From assembly GCA_032622095.1 (NCBI GenBank), contig CP136068.1, positions 125,557,989 through 125,621,988 on the forward strand: a stretch of 64,000 bases of DNA, in the 5' to 3' direction. Below the pieces are notes generated by a model that saw nothing but the letters and a program-made list of their open reading frames with translations, had not been told where the DNA came from and made no database searches. Below are positions 21,028 through 32,934 of the stretch, piece by piece. The first letter of the stretch is position 1. Every line of letters starts with the position of its first letter. A program made the position numbers and the translations under genes. Source of the stretch: Siphonodentalium dalli (lineage: Eukaryota > Mollusca > Scaphopoda > Gadilida > Siphonodentaliidae).

Positions 21028-22249
21028 TATAGACAAAAGACAACCTAAATCGGTTGAACACGGAGAGGTGTTAACAATTAAAGCACCAGCTAACTAGCTG
21101 TGACTGGTATGCAAAACATAGGCAGACCGGATTTCGTCTGCATAATCTCGCAGTCTGCTTATTGATGGTCAATGGTCCTACTAACATTAGGCAGACCTGA
21201 GAATTTGTATATTACACACAGACGCACAGCTGCTTCGACCCAATCGTTTAGACTTCTGCCCTTGGTTGTTACATTGCATAGCGATTGAAACGACATTAAA
21301 GCACAATACATCAGTCAGACAAAACAACCGGAGCTTGCTTCATTAAAACCAGTACATGACAGCGAATCGCGTTACCACTATGATGCAATTTCAAACCACA
21401 CATTACTAAATCGATCTGATATGCGTTGCTTGTTCAAATTAAAGTGTTGACACACCATCAGCCTTTCATATTTAATTGCGAGTATACATCCATTGCATAG
21501 GAGTGATAACTCTTATTATTTGTTCAGACTTGTTCAGCATGAAATGAAAAGCATCATTGTGATTTGAATTCCGACCTTACTCTTGTTTGTTTTAGTGTGC
21601 GTTCATAAATGTATACTGGCAAGTGTTCACGACTATTTTCTCATAGAAAAACATATGGTACCATAATATGAACAGCAACATGCATATAAAAACGCATACT
21701 TACCAAAGCTAACGACATGTGAAGTAATGTTTCGATATTTCCACATGTAACGGTGCTACTAATAATTGGTCGATAAATATGTTACATAAAATTGCTTAAA
21801 CATCTGCATTACCAATAAGTATAGCACAACACATATTGGTAATTGTATTGGAGGACACATGTATACCCTCGTCTCCCAGTTGCTTTTATACAGACTGATA
21901 CTTATCAAGGTTGTCAACACAATAGGTATTACATAATGTATAACATATTTGCAATTGTACGTTATATATCATTGTATACAATTTGTAGATAATTTGTGGT
22001 CTCACCGCCCCACCCATTCTTCACAATGCCATTAAGCTTATTTTTAGCTGTCATGAATGAGATACATCAATGTGCATGTTTTTACAATTTGTATTGGTAC
22101 CATTATTCGAACTTAACATGGATATCTCACGTGCCCAATGTTTCAATTTTAGAGCTTCGTCTTCGCTCAAAGTTGCTCACGGGCTTTACAATGTTGTGCA
22201 TTAAGTATGAATACAACGACATAAATACATAGTGTCCATACACACTATT
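21028..22249. other. Intergenic, nothing supported
   Basis: AT-rich. The longest frame (21996-22232, plus) has no domain or splice context. Confidence 0.45.
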
Positions 22250-22650
22250 TACATTTGGATTTACAACAGCATTTTATGTCTTATAAATATCTTTGGAACA
22301 GATTGCTCTTCAACCCGGATATGAAATATTCAAATGATAGACGGAACTGATCTTATCCTGGAGACGGTTCCATAAGAAAGGACATACAACAAAAATGGCA
22401 CGATCTCCGAATGTAACTAAACTGCCTGTTTCGCCCTTAATGTAGCTAGCTTACTGTGGATGATCTGAGACCGGATTTGCCAGGAACATAACGTACTATT
22501 AAACAAGCTACATAGACTGGGGCTCGGCCATTCATACATTTATAAATCAGGATGCGAATTTTGAATTAAATACGTTCTTCAATTGGCAGCCAGTGGAGCT
22601 CCTTCAATATTTGGGATATATTCGTACATGTCTTGTCTGGCTGCTCTTTT
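22250..22650 (-). pseudogene. LINE ORF2 fragment, RT C-terminal region
   Basis: The minus strand from about 22650 reads IKRAARQDMYEYIP, then after a frame change ILKELHWLPIEERI, a stop, FKIRILIYKCMNGRAPVYV and YVPGKSGLRSST. Farther on come degraded forms of the usual YGDRAF...LWN and IFKSxL blocks. This is the conserved tail of non-LTR RT proteins (LHWLPV... FKI.. YK..NG.AP.Y). Several stops and frameshifts make it dead. It may belong to the same insertion as the endonuclease fragment at 23218-23673, with the middle deleted. Confidence 0.75.
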
Positions 22651-23217
22651 TATACCAGTTTGAATGTGTTTCTTTGTTGGTCTATTCTTGGTATGACGTC
22701 GATCCCGTGGAACTGTTTTCACCGTAATGTTTTAATTTCACTTGGACACGCCTTAGTAAATTGGTGGACAAATATATGTGTATCTGTTTTCGAGATTGTT
22801 GTCTCTGTTTAATGCTTTTTGCATGCTAGTTTGGTATAGTAGTGTGATAAATTTAGCACTTGTAATACAATAACACGTGACGAGAGTCCCATTCGTCAGT
22901 TACCATTAAACCCCTCACGTACATGCAACACGCTCAAGTTCACGCGTAGGAATTTTAATCACATGTGAATTTGCGTCAACTAGATTGTAATTGCCGAAAA
23001 GGAATGGATAGCATCAATATGTAAATTGTATATCATAAAATGAACTATAACAGATGAAACACTCAAACTATTATAATGATTGAGCTTGAACTTCACGATT
23101 TTCGAACTATGTTGGCTAACGTGACCTTCGAGGTAAGATCGCGAAAGGTCAAACTTCTGTAGTTCCTACTATGTGTGTATACTATATTATTAGAAAAGAA
23201 ACGGCGATACATTTTGG
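22651..23217. other. Spacer between two LINE fragments
   Basis: No frame or repeat is supported. If the two LINE fragments are one element, this is what remains of its middle. Confidence 0.35.
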
Positions 23218-23673
23218 TTAGATGGAACTAAATGTTTTCCAAAATAATGCCTCAGAGATAACGTCAAGTTTTGGGACTATGCTCTGCACATTTAAGTGGA
23301 AAATAGATAACTCCGAAGCCCAGGATAAGGTAAAATGTTGCCAGATATTATTAACAGCTCTCTGAGCCATGCTGGTATTCCAATTACGTTCGTATATCTG
23401 GGTGTGTTTATTGGATTTCCAAATTTTATTAAAATTAGCATTGTACATTGATATTTTGTTGTAGTTCACAATCGACATGATAAGTAGTATACGTACGGTC
23501 AAGGCAATCGTTCCGACATATTTTGCCATGTAGGAGTACATTCCGAGCCATGCCATTTTCAACTTTTCAACATACCTTTTCCACACTACCCCACTTTTTG
23601 CACAAAATCTGAAACGCTGACAAAAGCCAATACGCAGCTGCAATCTCCCACCATTGTTTGGACACACATGCAT
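23218..23673 (-). pseudogene. LINE ORF2 N-terminal fragment (endonuclease start)
   Basis: The 151-codon minus-strand frame ends with LSIFHLNVQSIVPKLDVI, the very conserved beginning of the AP-like endonuclease of CR1/Jockey-type LINEs (HLNxxSIxxKxDxI). The match stops after ~20 residues, where the frame changes to unrelated sequence. Upstream residues are not recognisable and may be the inter-ORF region. Confidence 0.6.
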
Positions 23674-24528
23674 TTCAGACTAGGGAAACCCCACGTACAT
23701 TTTCACATGTCATAGGTATTATATTGCTTGTCATTTTTTCAACTCCAAGCCATGCTCTATTTATTAAGTATATATACACTAGTAATTTACATATAGCAAC
23801 AACACGGAAGGAATCTGTCTAAGTGTATACGATATTGCACGACATCCTAACACAATCGGATGAAATTCCCCATGGTGGTTTGAATTCCTAAATTATGCTC
23901 GCTAAAATTACATCCTATTCCTATATGGTAGAAATAAAGAGCGTTTGTCTGAATTCTGGCGAAAAATTGAAAACGACTGTAAAATGGCTGTGACTCCAGC
24001 AAGTGTTTTTCGGAGCATATGGAGCCGGTAGATCAATGTTTCGTGTATTTATCGACATATCATGTCCGTCCCTCAAAATTGTGTATACAAAATTTGGAGG
24101 TTCGAATGAGCCATGTCCGTTTAACAATTATATAACATAATATAAAATTTGATAGGCCAATACATTCTGTTATATATGGGAAGCTACCTATGGTCGACAC
24201 ACATATATAAGAGAATGTATTGGCACAGGGTTTTCTAAAACAAAAATCAGGAAGCTCCAGTCATGATATGGTTAATTTGCCTGTTGTGTATAAACTAATG
24301 TCGGAAGAGCGGCAAACAGTTTGAGATTATATAACTTGATCCATAGCCGGCTACTGTAATATGCTGCCAGTAATCATGTAGTAGATCAGCTAGCAAGTCA
24401 AGGTCAAATGTCTTATCAGGGACTAAAACAAGGTTTTGACTGGGCTAGATGTGTGACGTTTTGACACAATCTGAAGCTGTGGGGAGAAAGTGTATCCGGG
24501 TGTAAATTCGATGGAGAGGTTATAATCT
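23674..24528. other. Intergenic; dispersed repeat and a short hairpin
   Basis: 23743-23765 is an inverted copy of the word at 18381-18398. 23945-24130 is the dispersed repeat also at 6650-6830. At 24156-24224, GCCAATACATTCT and AGAATGTATTGGC form a 13-bp stem. Confidence 0.5.
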
Positions 24529-24529
24529 A

Positions 24530-24945
24530 CCCCTTTTGGAGGGATTGTGAAATAGTGCCCCTCCGGGGGGTAGTTTAGCCACCCCCCCCCAAAAGGAGGG
24601 TTCATATTTTACCTCCCGGAGAGGCAACCTTGTAGTTTTTGGAGAGCCACTCCGGGATGCACTTTAGCCAACCCCCAAGGAGAGTTCATATTTTACCTCC
24701 CAGGAGAGGCACCCTTGCAGTTTTTGGCGAGCCACTCTGACACTCTTGGTGTGCAAATTTACCCACCCAGAGAGTCTGAGTAGCATCAGTTGAGCATTAG
24801 GATGTTCCCTCCCCGTGTAGGCAACCCATCACTCAAGAGAGGTAACATGAACAATCTCGGGTGATGGCACTCTGACACCCTTGGTGCACAAAGTACCCTC
24901 CAAGAGTGACAGAGCACAAAGATGTTACCTCCATGGAGAAGACAG
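24530..24945. repeat. Degenerate minisatellite, ~85-110-bp units
   Basis: Repeated words are GAG.GTTCATATTTTACCTCCC, GGAGAGGCA.CCTTG.AGTTTTTGG.GAGCCACTC and CTTTAGCCA.CCCCC. Units weaken toward the right (CACTCTGACACTCTTGGTG, CACTCTGACACCCTTGGTG). C/G runs at 24560-24600 may be assembly-sensitive. Non-coding. Confidence 0.75.
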
Positions 24946-27708
24946 GATGGTTGAGCCCATTCTAAGCCAAAAAGAACCTTTAAATGTATAGATTGATTTG
25001 CACATGTGGATCAAATAACAATGGAGATAACAATTTAATAATAAAAACATAGTTCAGAGCATTTATGGTTTCAGCTTGATTTAATTACAACACCATGTTT
25101 CTTACCATGAATAATAAGAGAAATGAAGGTCTTTAATGTTCTCAGAAATGTTCACTAGATTTTGCAATAAAATTATTTATGCATCTATGTATGTTCATTC
25201 CATGTAACACTGTACTAATGGGAGTTTGCACTAATGGGTCTATCATTTATATGAAATTTGTTCCATGCCCTTCTGTTAGAACTATAATAATAATATATTT
25301 GTTTGTGTGTTTTAGCTTGTGGACTACACAGCACTCTATAAATAATTCCAAAGAATATAGACATGTCCGAAATATTATAAAGTTTTAACCAATAAAAAAC
25401 AGATGGAAGCACCCTTCAGACATTTCTGTCTTCAACCCAGTAAACATTGCGGGCATGGTAATATTAGTATCCCTCGTCACAACTGGGCGGAGCCACTCTC
25501 CCATATTACGTATTAAGAGCTTCGAGACACCAAGTGCATGGCATCAGAAATAGTATTATTGTCTATTTCATACCATTTCAGTCGAGCAGAATTGCCTCGG
25601 CTCATGCACGTGGCTAAGCAATTTTTTTTTTTATATAATTTTGACCATATGTAGTCCACTTAAAGCAAAAAACACCTCATGTCTCAGTCCTTCCCAGGAG
25701 ATGGGAGTGATTGCACTCGCACCTATACGCACTCATAATTTTCAAATGACGGGTGCTAAAATTCACACCCATCCCTCATCTCAAAATACTAATGGAGACT
25801 GTAATTGTTGGGTCAATAGTGAACTGTTTGAAAGTTTAATTAGATCCTTTACCAACTCAGTTCAACGATGGCATATTAAAGTGTAACTATACATAGGTCT
25901 ATTCCACAATGACTTTTTGTTTTAGAAAAACCCAACTTACAATTATAGTATGGGTGCAATATTACACCCATCTTCTGAATTACGGGAGCAAATAAATGCT
26001 CTCGCTGTGCTTTCCTCGTGGGAAGGACTGATGTCTTATATGCAGTCAAAGAAAATGTCAATCACCTAATGAACGAAGTGGGTAGACTTTTGAAAAATGT
26101 TATTGTAGCAACAAATTGTCAAACACTTCAAAACATTAATTTGTTCTGTCAAATAACCAGAAACATGTTCAACTTTCCATGGTAAGGACATTTCTCTTGG
26201 CAAACCCAGTTCATATAAATACACGCATTTCTCAGAAATTCATACCAGGTTTCTCAGAATTCATGTCTAGACCAATGATAACATAGCCATGTCGTTTGCA
26301 TGAGACATGTATATTTCACTCAAACCTATTAACCTAGCTTGTATGAGGCTCTTGATTTGGGAGAAAAATAATCCATCATGACTTGGGTCGGGATATGGGC
26401 ATAGAAAAATGTCATCTTCAGGGTCAGATATTTGGTCTGGACGCCTTGTGTTCGGCCGCAATATCTGACCCCTCGGGTGAGATCTTTCCATCACACATGC
26501 CAGGTCATGATGGAAAATATTATTGTTACCTCAAGCATGAAATTCCTGCCATATGACATCAAAGCGCACAGTTTTATGAATGTTATCTCCTGTCACTTTC
26601 GTTTTGGCGGGTAAGAAAACGGGTGCTAACTGTGAATTTATCAATGTGACCAGATATGATAAGAGATTTATTATGCTATTTTAGCTATGTGTCGAGAAAC
26701 TCTGGGAGTTCCCTGAATATCACCAATCGACTGATTGGCTTCATCACTTTAAGTGTTGTGATTGACTGACACTAACATAAAGATTCTTGGCGGTAATGCA
26801 ATTTCCAGATATTTTCTTTAGACTCTGTAATGCATAGCTTGTTCAAGAGTGTAATTTCAATTAGAACTGGTGTACATTGTATAATACACAAGCTTTGTAC
26901 ATCTCGATGATAGTGAAATTAATACATGAAATAATAGAAAGAAACTCTTAAAGGTGACATGCAACAGTTTAGAGTGTTCTATGCCCCTACATATTAATAT
27001 GCCATGATCCTACGACGTGGAAATGCGAAGTTTGTGTAACTTACTCTCTTTTCAGTTAGGTGAGAATCCATCCTATATATAATGATAGTTCAAGGAATAC
27101 TATTTCACAAGAGTAATATTCGCATTGATGGCACAATAGGCCTGTTATAGCCCAGATAGCCCCAAAATTGTCTATTTGATCATATCAGATTTTGAAAACA
27201 ATTTTGAGACTTCTTTCTCTTAACAAATCATACCATTTGCTCTGTGTTCAAAGAAGATTATATGATACACTTTGAAAAAGAAAACATATATGTATCAGTC
27301 GACTTAGACTTATCATTTTGCAGAAATATTCTACGATATGTGTTAGGAGAAATCAACTGCGAACGCTTTAACCTCAATCAGTGATGTCAAAAAAATATGG
27401 GGAGATAAGTCGTGACATTTTTCGCTTTAAAGACAAAATTAATATACAAATATGATCAGGTTTAAACTAACCAAATTAGGGCTCCCAGTTTCAATATTTA
27501 CCTGGTAAATGTTTTTTTTATAACATTATATCAACAGGTCTGGTTTCTGACGAGGAAAACATTGCACTGAAAAAAGGCAATTTCATCCGTTATCACAGAT
27601 TTTCAACCTTTAATTTCAGCTTCAATTATCCCTGTGATGCCAATATCAGCTTATTTAATTAAATGGTACAAAAATTGAAAGATATACATATTTTATGTAT
27701 TATTATAA
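24946..27708. other. 2.8-kb intergenic region, no gene supported
   Basis: AT-rich. Frames up to 81 codons have no signal peptide, domain or splice context. No TIR or tandem repeat could be supported. An 11-bp inverted word (AGTCCTTCCCA) at about 25688 and 26023 is too weak to call. Confidence 0.45.
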
Positions 27709-27851
27709 GTTATTTTGGTGGACTGACAATAACATGGTATGACCCTGATGGCCTGGGGTGGTTATGTTCAACTGAGTTGCGAAGCAACGAGGTCGAACAT
27801 AGGCAGGAAGCTGTCAATGTCACCATGTCATCATCAATCCACCAAAATAAC
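27709..27851. mobile_element. Foldback element with GCGAAGC tip
   Basis: Ends GTTATTTTGGTGGA and TCCACCAAAATAAC are perfect complements. A middle part pairs imperfectly, then TATGTTC/GAACATA closes under the tip TTGC-GAA-GCAA (27777-27787), a C-GAA-G triloop, followed by CGAG. Same design as 8526-8659 and 62692-62836. Confidence 0.75.
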
Positions 27852-29059
27852 ATAACGGTCCTGGTCATTCACAGAAATTTAAACTTATTCTGAAGAATGA
27901 TCAGCAGAAAATGTCAGAAATCTCCTATCGCTCTCTCCATAACGTTGTTCAATGTAAATTACATCATGAAAAGGGAGGCCAACACGAGACTATAAAACAG
28001 TTGTCTTGGATTGGATGATGATCATCCTTGTAGCCATGTTAGAGAATTTCCAGCTAGACATCCACTTTGATACAACTTTGACGGATATATGCTGGTGATC
28101 TGGTTAACCTGTTGGTACGATGTTGAACCTTTAATTCTTAGTAAGATCATCAAACTGTGCCACCTCAAGCTCAGAGCCCGGAATCGCAATATTAGGTGTT
28201 CGTGTTGAACTCCTTCTCTGTAGTTCCAATGAATTCCAAACACGTTCCTACCTGCAAATAATGGACAAAAGAGATGATATACATTAATAAAAGTGTTAAT
28301 GACATTGTATCTCAGCTTGGACACGAGGCATAATTCTTATAGAAGTTAATGGAATGATAAAGGGGAAAGTTGAATATTTCCAGTGTATAGATGTACCACC
28401 CTCTGTTAATTATATTCATATATCACACACATATCTAGGCCACCCGACCTGTTACAATAGGTTTGGGGGCTGAAGTTTGGGTGCCCCAAATTAATTATAA
28501 CCAAACAGTAATATTCAGAGTTTGTCATGTTTTGTACATCTATATCTATATTTGGAAAAACAAGCAAAAATATCATTGGAAATCATAATAATCAGTGCCA
28601 TCGTATTATCGCTGGAATAATTGCTCATTATATTTATATCTGTTTGTTTTATAAAGCACAATTTTTGTGCATTCACATGTCATGCAAAAGGAGGTCAACA
28701 AATAACAGTTAACTTCCAAATACTAGAAATAAGACCAAAACAAAATGAATGCGTGTTTCCCATAATCCGACCGACCGTCTTCAAAACACCCCGACCCAAG
28801 TTCATTTTATTGGTTTTAAATTAAAAAAATCAATCTATAAACCGACCGATAACAAAACTATGTACGCATGGTTCCATTTTATCTGATTCACCTCGCGAGA
28901 TAAATGATATCTTTGATATATTTATATATTTTTCGCAAAGCCACATCGCCACTCTTCAAACGGTAAGTCAAATTACGACTGGAAGATCACGAGATATCGT
29001 ACCTCTTCGCTGACCGGAAGCACGTGTTTGTGTTTATATGGGAGTGTGTTCATGGGAGT
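27852..29059. other. Intergenic, no gene supported
   Basis: A minus-strand frame at 28022-28324 lies next to a pyrimidine-rich acceptor, but an in-frame stop follows the first AG in the only protein-like phase. Not called. Confidence 0.4.
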
Positions 29060-29277
29060 GTGATGGCTGAGTGGTTAGCGTGTTTGACTATTGGCCAGAG
29101 GTTTCGCTTGGACCCCGGATCGATTTACCTCGATCCTCGACAAAACAAAAGTCGGGAGTTCTGAGCGTGCCTATATAAAGTACTGTGTATGCCTCGCTGA
29201 GGTGTCGTTAAGCGGTAATCCTCTCCCGCATGGTGTCATGTACAGGGATGACACTGGTTTGATCACGCTGTTCTATC
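29060..29277 (+). mobile_element. Possible tRNA-derived SINE head (decayed)
   Basis: GATGGCTGAGTGGTTAGCG looks like a tRNA (Leu/Ser type) 5' part with A box. The expected B box downstream is degenerate (GGTTTCGCTTGGACC). A GC-richer body (TCTCCCGCATGGTGTC, TGTACAGGGATGACACTGG) follows until the hAT-like end at 29278. No TSD is seen. Confidence 0.4.
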
Positions 29278-29839
29278 TAGGCCCCTGCGAAGCTTCGAGA
29301 TTCGATTCGATTCGCGAATCGGTCGTCCTGATTCGATTCGACTATCCGATTCGTGTATTTTCTAATCATTCATGATCAGACATCATATATAGGCAATCAA
29401 CTCATTCAACTGTCATAACCCGATGAAAACAACCCAATTGTTATGCCCTATAAACAAAGAAATAATCGTGCGGCTCGAGACATCGATATCAAACGGATCG
29501 CCGCGTCGACCAATAATCTCTAAATAGAACCAAAGTAGGTAATGTCGTAATGACTATTGAAGTGACGTAATTCGGAATTCCTGAGGCGCGTCTTTACAAA
29601 ATAATACAAAACCAAAATGGCTGAGTTTCGTTGCCTGTTCAATTTATTAAAAGGCGAGAACAAATATGCATGTAAGCACTGCACCACGCTTTTGTCTGTT
29701 CAACCCACGGGTACAACAACACACCTTAGGCTGCATATCCAGCAGAAGCACCCGCTCTGTTCGAGAGAACGACACAGACGGAAAATTCAAAAAAGCCTAA
29801 AGTTGAACTTTCAGAAAATTCGCAAGTAGGTGATCATGA
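29278..29839 (+). mobile_element. 5' part of a hAT-like transposon (truncated)
   Basis: Starts about TAGGCCCCTGCGAAGC, followed by GATTCGATTCG repeats as in the subterminal regions of several animal hAT elements. It includes the BED-finger frame at 29617-29829. The element is cut at ~29840, where the modular inverted-repeat element begins. The 3' end was not found. Confidence 0.5.
29617..29829 (+). pseudogene. BED-type zinc finger fragment (hAT transposase N-terminus)
   Basis: A 70-residue frame. MAEFRCLFNLLKGENKYAC starts it. The BED finger is YACKHCTTLLSV plus TTTHLRLHIQQKHP, a C-x2-C and H-x5-H pattern with aromatic residues before the first Cys. A Lys/Arg-rich tail (RERHRRKIQKS) follows and the frame stops. 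BED fingers bind DNA at the N-terminus of hAT transposases and of domesticated ZBED proteins. No dimerisation or catalytic (RNase H-like) domain follows, so this is a truncated transposase. An intact short ZBED-like gene is less likely. Confidence 0.65.
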
Positions 29840-30589
29840 TTCGAGATAGGATTCCTCTTATACCTGAGTCGAGGAATATTTACCCAAATCCAAGATGGCG
29901 GCCAAAATGGCCACCAGAAATACAAAATCGCTGAAAATCGCTGATTTTAACATCAGTGAGCATTATTGTCATGACAACTCCACACCTGCTTACTATTGTA
30001 AGTTGGGAACACTTAGGCGAAGAACTTTCCTTGTACCATATCCAAATAAAAGTCCCCCAAATCCAAAATGGCGCCCACAATGGCGGACAGATTTTTAAAA
30101 ATCACCGAAATTCCCTCATATTCACATCATTGGGCATTATTGTCGAGACAACTCCATCCATGCGTACAGTTGAGTTGAAAATACTGAGGTGAAGTAATTA
30201 CCTTACATCTCATGCAAGAAATGGTTTTCCAAATCGAAGATGGCCGCCAAAATGGCGACCGAAATTTGAAAACACGCCTACATTCCTTTACATTCTTAGG
30301 ATGGGCGTTATTGTTTCGCGATTTCTATCCACCATTACATGTTGATATGGAATAGTGACATGAAGTATTCATTAGGGTTTGGCAATTGATACTCACAGCC
30401 AAGATCGCTGCTAAATTGGCGGCTAGAAATTGAAAAGAAATCGATATTTTCACATATTAATTTCAACTTTTTGTCATAATATCGGTATGTATGGACGAAA
30501 CTGTACATAAACCATCTACTAGTTCAACTTAAAGGTATCAAAACGCATAAAATAGCTCTTATCCTTCTGGAAAGATGAAAAACCACTAT

Positions 30590-30695
30590 TAATATCGCGA
30601 TGTGGCATTTCGAAATCCAGTCTCCACTTAGCGCCGAATGTGGCATTTCGAAATCCAGTCTCCAAGGTGCGCCAAATAGTTATATCAGAACAATT
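30590..30695. repeat. Short tandem duplication at the inner edge of the left arm
   Basis: GTGGCATTTCGAAATCCAGT occurs twice (about 30602 and 30641), each followed by CTCCA. It overlaps the start of a minus-strand frame (30519-30833) that I do not recognise. Confidence 0.7.
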
Positions 30696-30699
30696 ACCT

Positions 30700-32934
30700 G
30701 ATAACAGATTCTGATTTGCCACGTCACGTCCATAATTATCTGGACCAGCTTCCATTTCTTTGTCTGATAAATCTAGGTCGCTCACACCGACAAAGTATTC
30801 ACCACTTCCTGGGAGTAGGGTCCCTCTAATCATAACGTTTCAAACAATTCATTTTCCGGTGTCTAGCTTACGATTGTAAATATTTGCTAACTATGATATT
30901 TGTGCGTCATCTTGAACTAGGAAGGCATATGGCCGATGAGTATACACGCTTACAGAAGGTCATCTCTAATGCTCTATGTATGTGTCTCATACCCCATGGG
31001 ATAACGACATGTACACCTGGCGAACCAGTTAGCTAGTCACTTCTCAATAGACGGTTCGTCAACTCACAAACTCAGCGAACGCATTGGCACATGTGGACAA
31101 CTTCGACAGTGGTTCGAAGGTTGCTAGCTGTCTCATTCCCTTGGACAGATGTCTATCTGCTAAGGAGAAGACCCTAGTGTACAGACTACCCACATTTCTT
31201 GACCATTATCCGAAGCAAACTGTATGACGCCCCGCAGTTGTATCGTCGAATATCTCCCAGCAGAGAAGAACAATGCTCGCGGTGCTAGTTTGTGAACATG
31301 CGCCATGATAGTGGGAATGAAATGGGCCACTCTATACACCATCCCTACACCTGGTGCATGTTTAAGATATCGAATGCCATGCGTGTCTGTTTTATTTGGT
31401 GTGGTAAGATTGTATTTCCACATCCGTTTCGAAGCCTTTCTGATTCAACTACGTACACTTTTGTCTGGATAATACTATGCTAGCCTCCCTCAAAACAGTC
31501 GGATGCACTAAATGATAATGTCTTTATAGCATGAATGTATGCGTGTGTTGTTATCCTCTCTCAGGGTTAGTATCAGTATGTGGGCGGTATTATTCAAGAA
31601 CATGTCAGGAACTGTGGTGCATTTATTTCACTATGTATTTAAAGAACAATTTACAGTCTCGATGGCAGTGGACGTTGGGGAACGCGACCTTTATGATCAT
31701 ATAGCTTTATATATATATAACTTTAGAATATAGTAGTTAATGTCTCATGTAGGAAAATGGTCGCAATGGTGATGTTACCAAGAAATCACTTGGTGTACCA
31801 ACGTTTGTTGAAATGAATGCAAGAGCTCATCAACGTAACATTCCTCTGGATCTTCTTCGCGTTGAACATTTCACCCTTTTGTTGATGGCATTTGTACTTT
31901 CTTGAACCATACCACCCAGCGTGAGTATGACATATCAACCAACTATAAAATGTATCGCCTTTAAGACTACACCCCAGTCTTGGTGGGGCTTATACAGCAG
32001 TAGCCAATGGCATACTCCTGGTCCAGTTGTTTAAGAACGGCTTCCAAACTGATGGGAACATACAATCTTAGCATACAAGGAAAGCAAAGCCACACATGAG
32101 ATCCTGTCTGAATCTAAAACATAACAAAATAAGGGGCGGTGCAGTCATGGTCCAATTTCATTTCCACTATCGTGACACATACCCACACACTAGCACCGTG
32201 TGTATTCTTATCATCTGCTTGGAACTGTTCGGTGAGGCGATTGCTGGACGCCAACAAGCTTGTTCTTATGATCATGTTCAAGGAGTTTGGGTATATTATG
32301 CATTATGGTATTCTACGCCTTAGCAGAAATGTATCCGACAAATGTTGGGCTTTCAACATTCGAAGCCATATACAGAAGTTGTCCGGATACGTGAGTGCAT
32401 TAGATGGGTATGTGAATTGATGAACCATATATTGAGAAGTGGCTGTTTGGGAAATTCACCAGGTGTACACGTTGTTATCCCCATTAGGTCACCAAAGCTG
32501 ACAATACGCAGATAGATAGGTCCTTCTGAAAGCTAGTATACACATCGACCGAATACCTTTATAGTGTATCGCACAAGATGACGCATATACCCCATATGTA
32601 GCATCTGAATTATACCATAAGCTATACCACGAATTAAGCTCGATCGATCGCTAAGAATTCCAAGCTTTCGAAACAAACACGTGAGCTGGACACCGGCATA
32701 TGTATTGTTTGAAACATTCTGATTAGTGGCACCCTTCTACGAAGAAGACTAGTGAACTGTTGTTGTGAGTGAGATAGATTAATCTGACGAAGAGACGGAA
32801 ACGAGTCTAGACAATGCTGAATGTGGCAATTCAGAATAAGCTCAGGTACTGTTGTTTTGATTCTTGGAAGTCATAATATGACTATTCGGCGCACCTATAT
32901 ACGGTTACGGCCAGTATGAGCCCATAGTGGATAA
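30700..32934. other. Interior of the large element, decayed, unresolved
   Basis: One stretch, 31755-31906 (plus), reads protein-like (NARAHQRNIPLDLLRVEHFT) and ends in TGA. Others at 31160-31423 (minus) and 32139-32420 (plus) are short. No family could be recognised, so former coding content is only a possibility. Confidence 0.3.

Noticed and set aside
25680-26045. Inverted AGTCCTTCCCA words as a TIR element
   Set aside because: Only 11 bp match clearly and no TSD is present; this is expected by chance in a window of this size.
28022-28324. Possible terminal exon on the minus strand after TTATTTGCAG
   Set aside because: In the only protein-like phase (ending ELEVAQFDDLTKN) a TAG follows directly after the first AG, so it would require a second, weaker acceptor.
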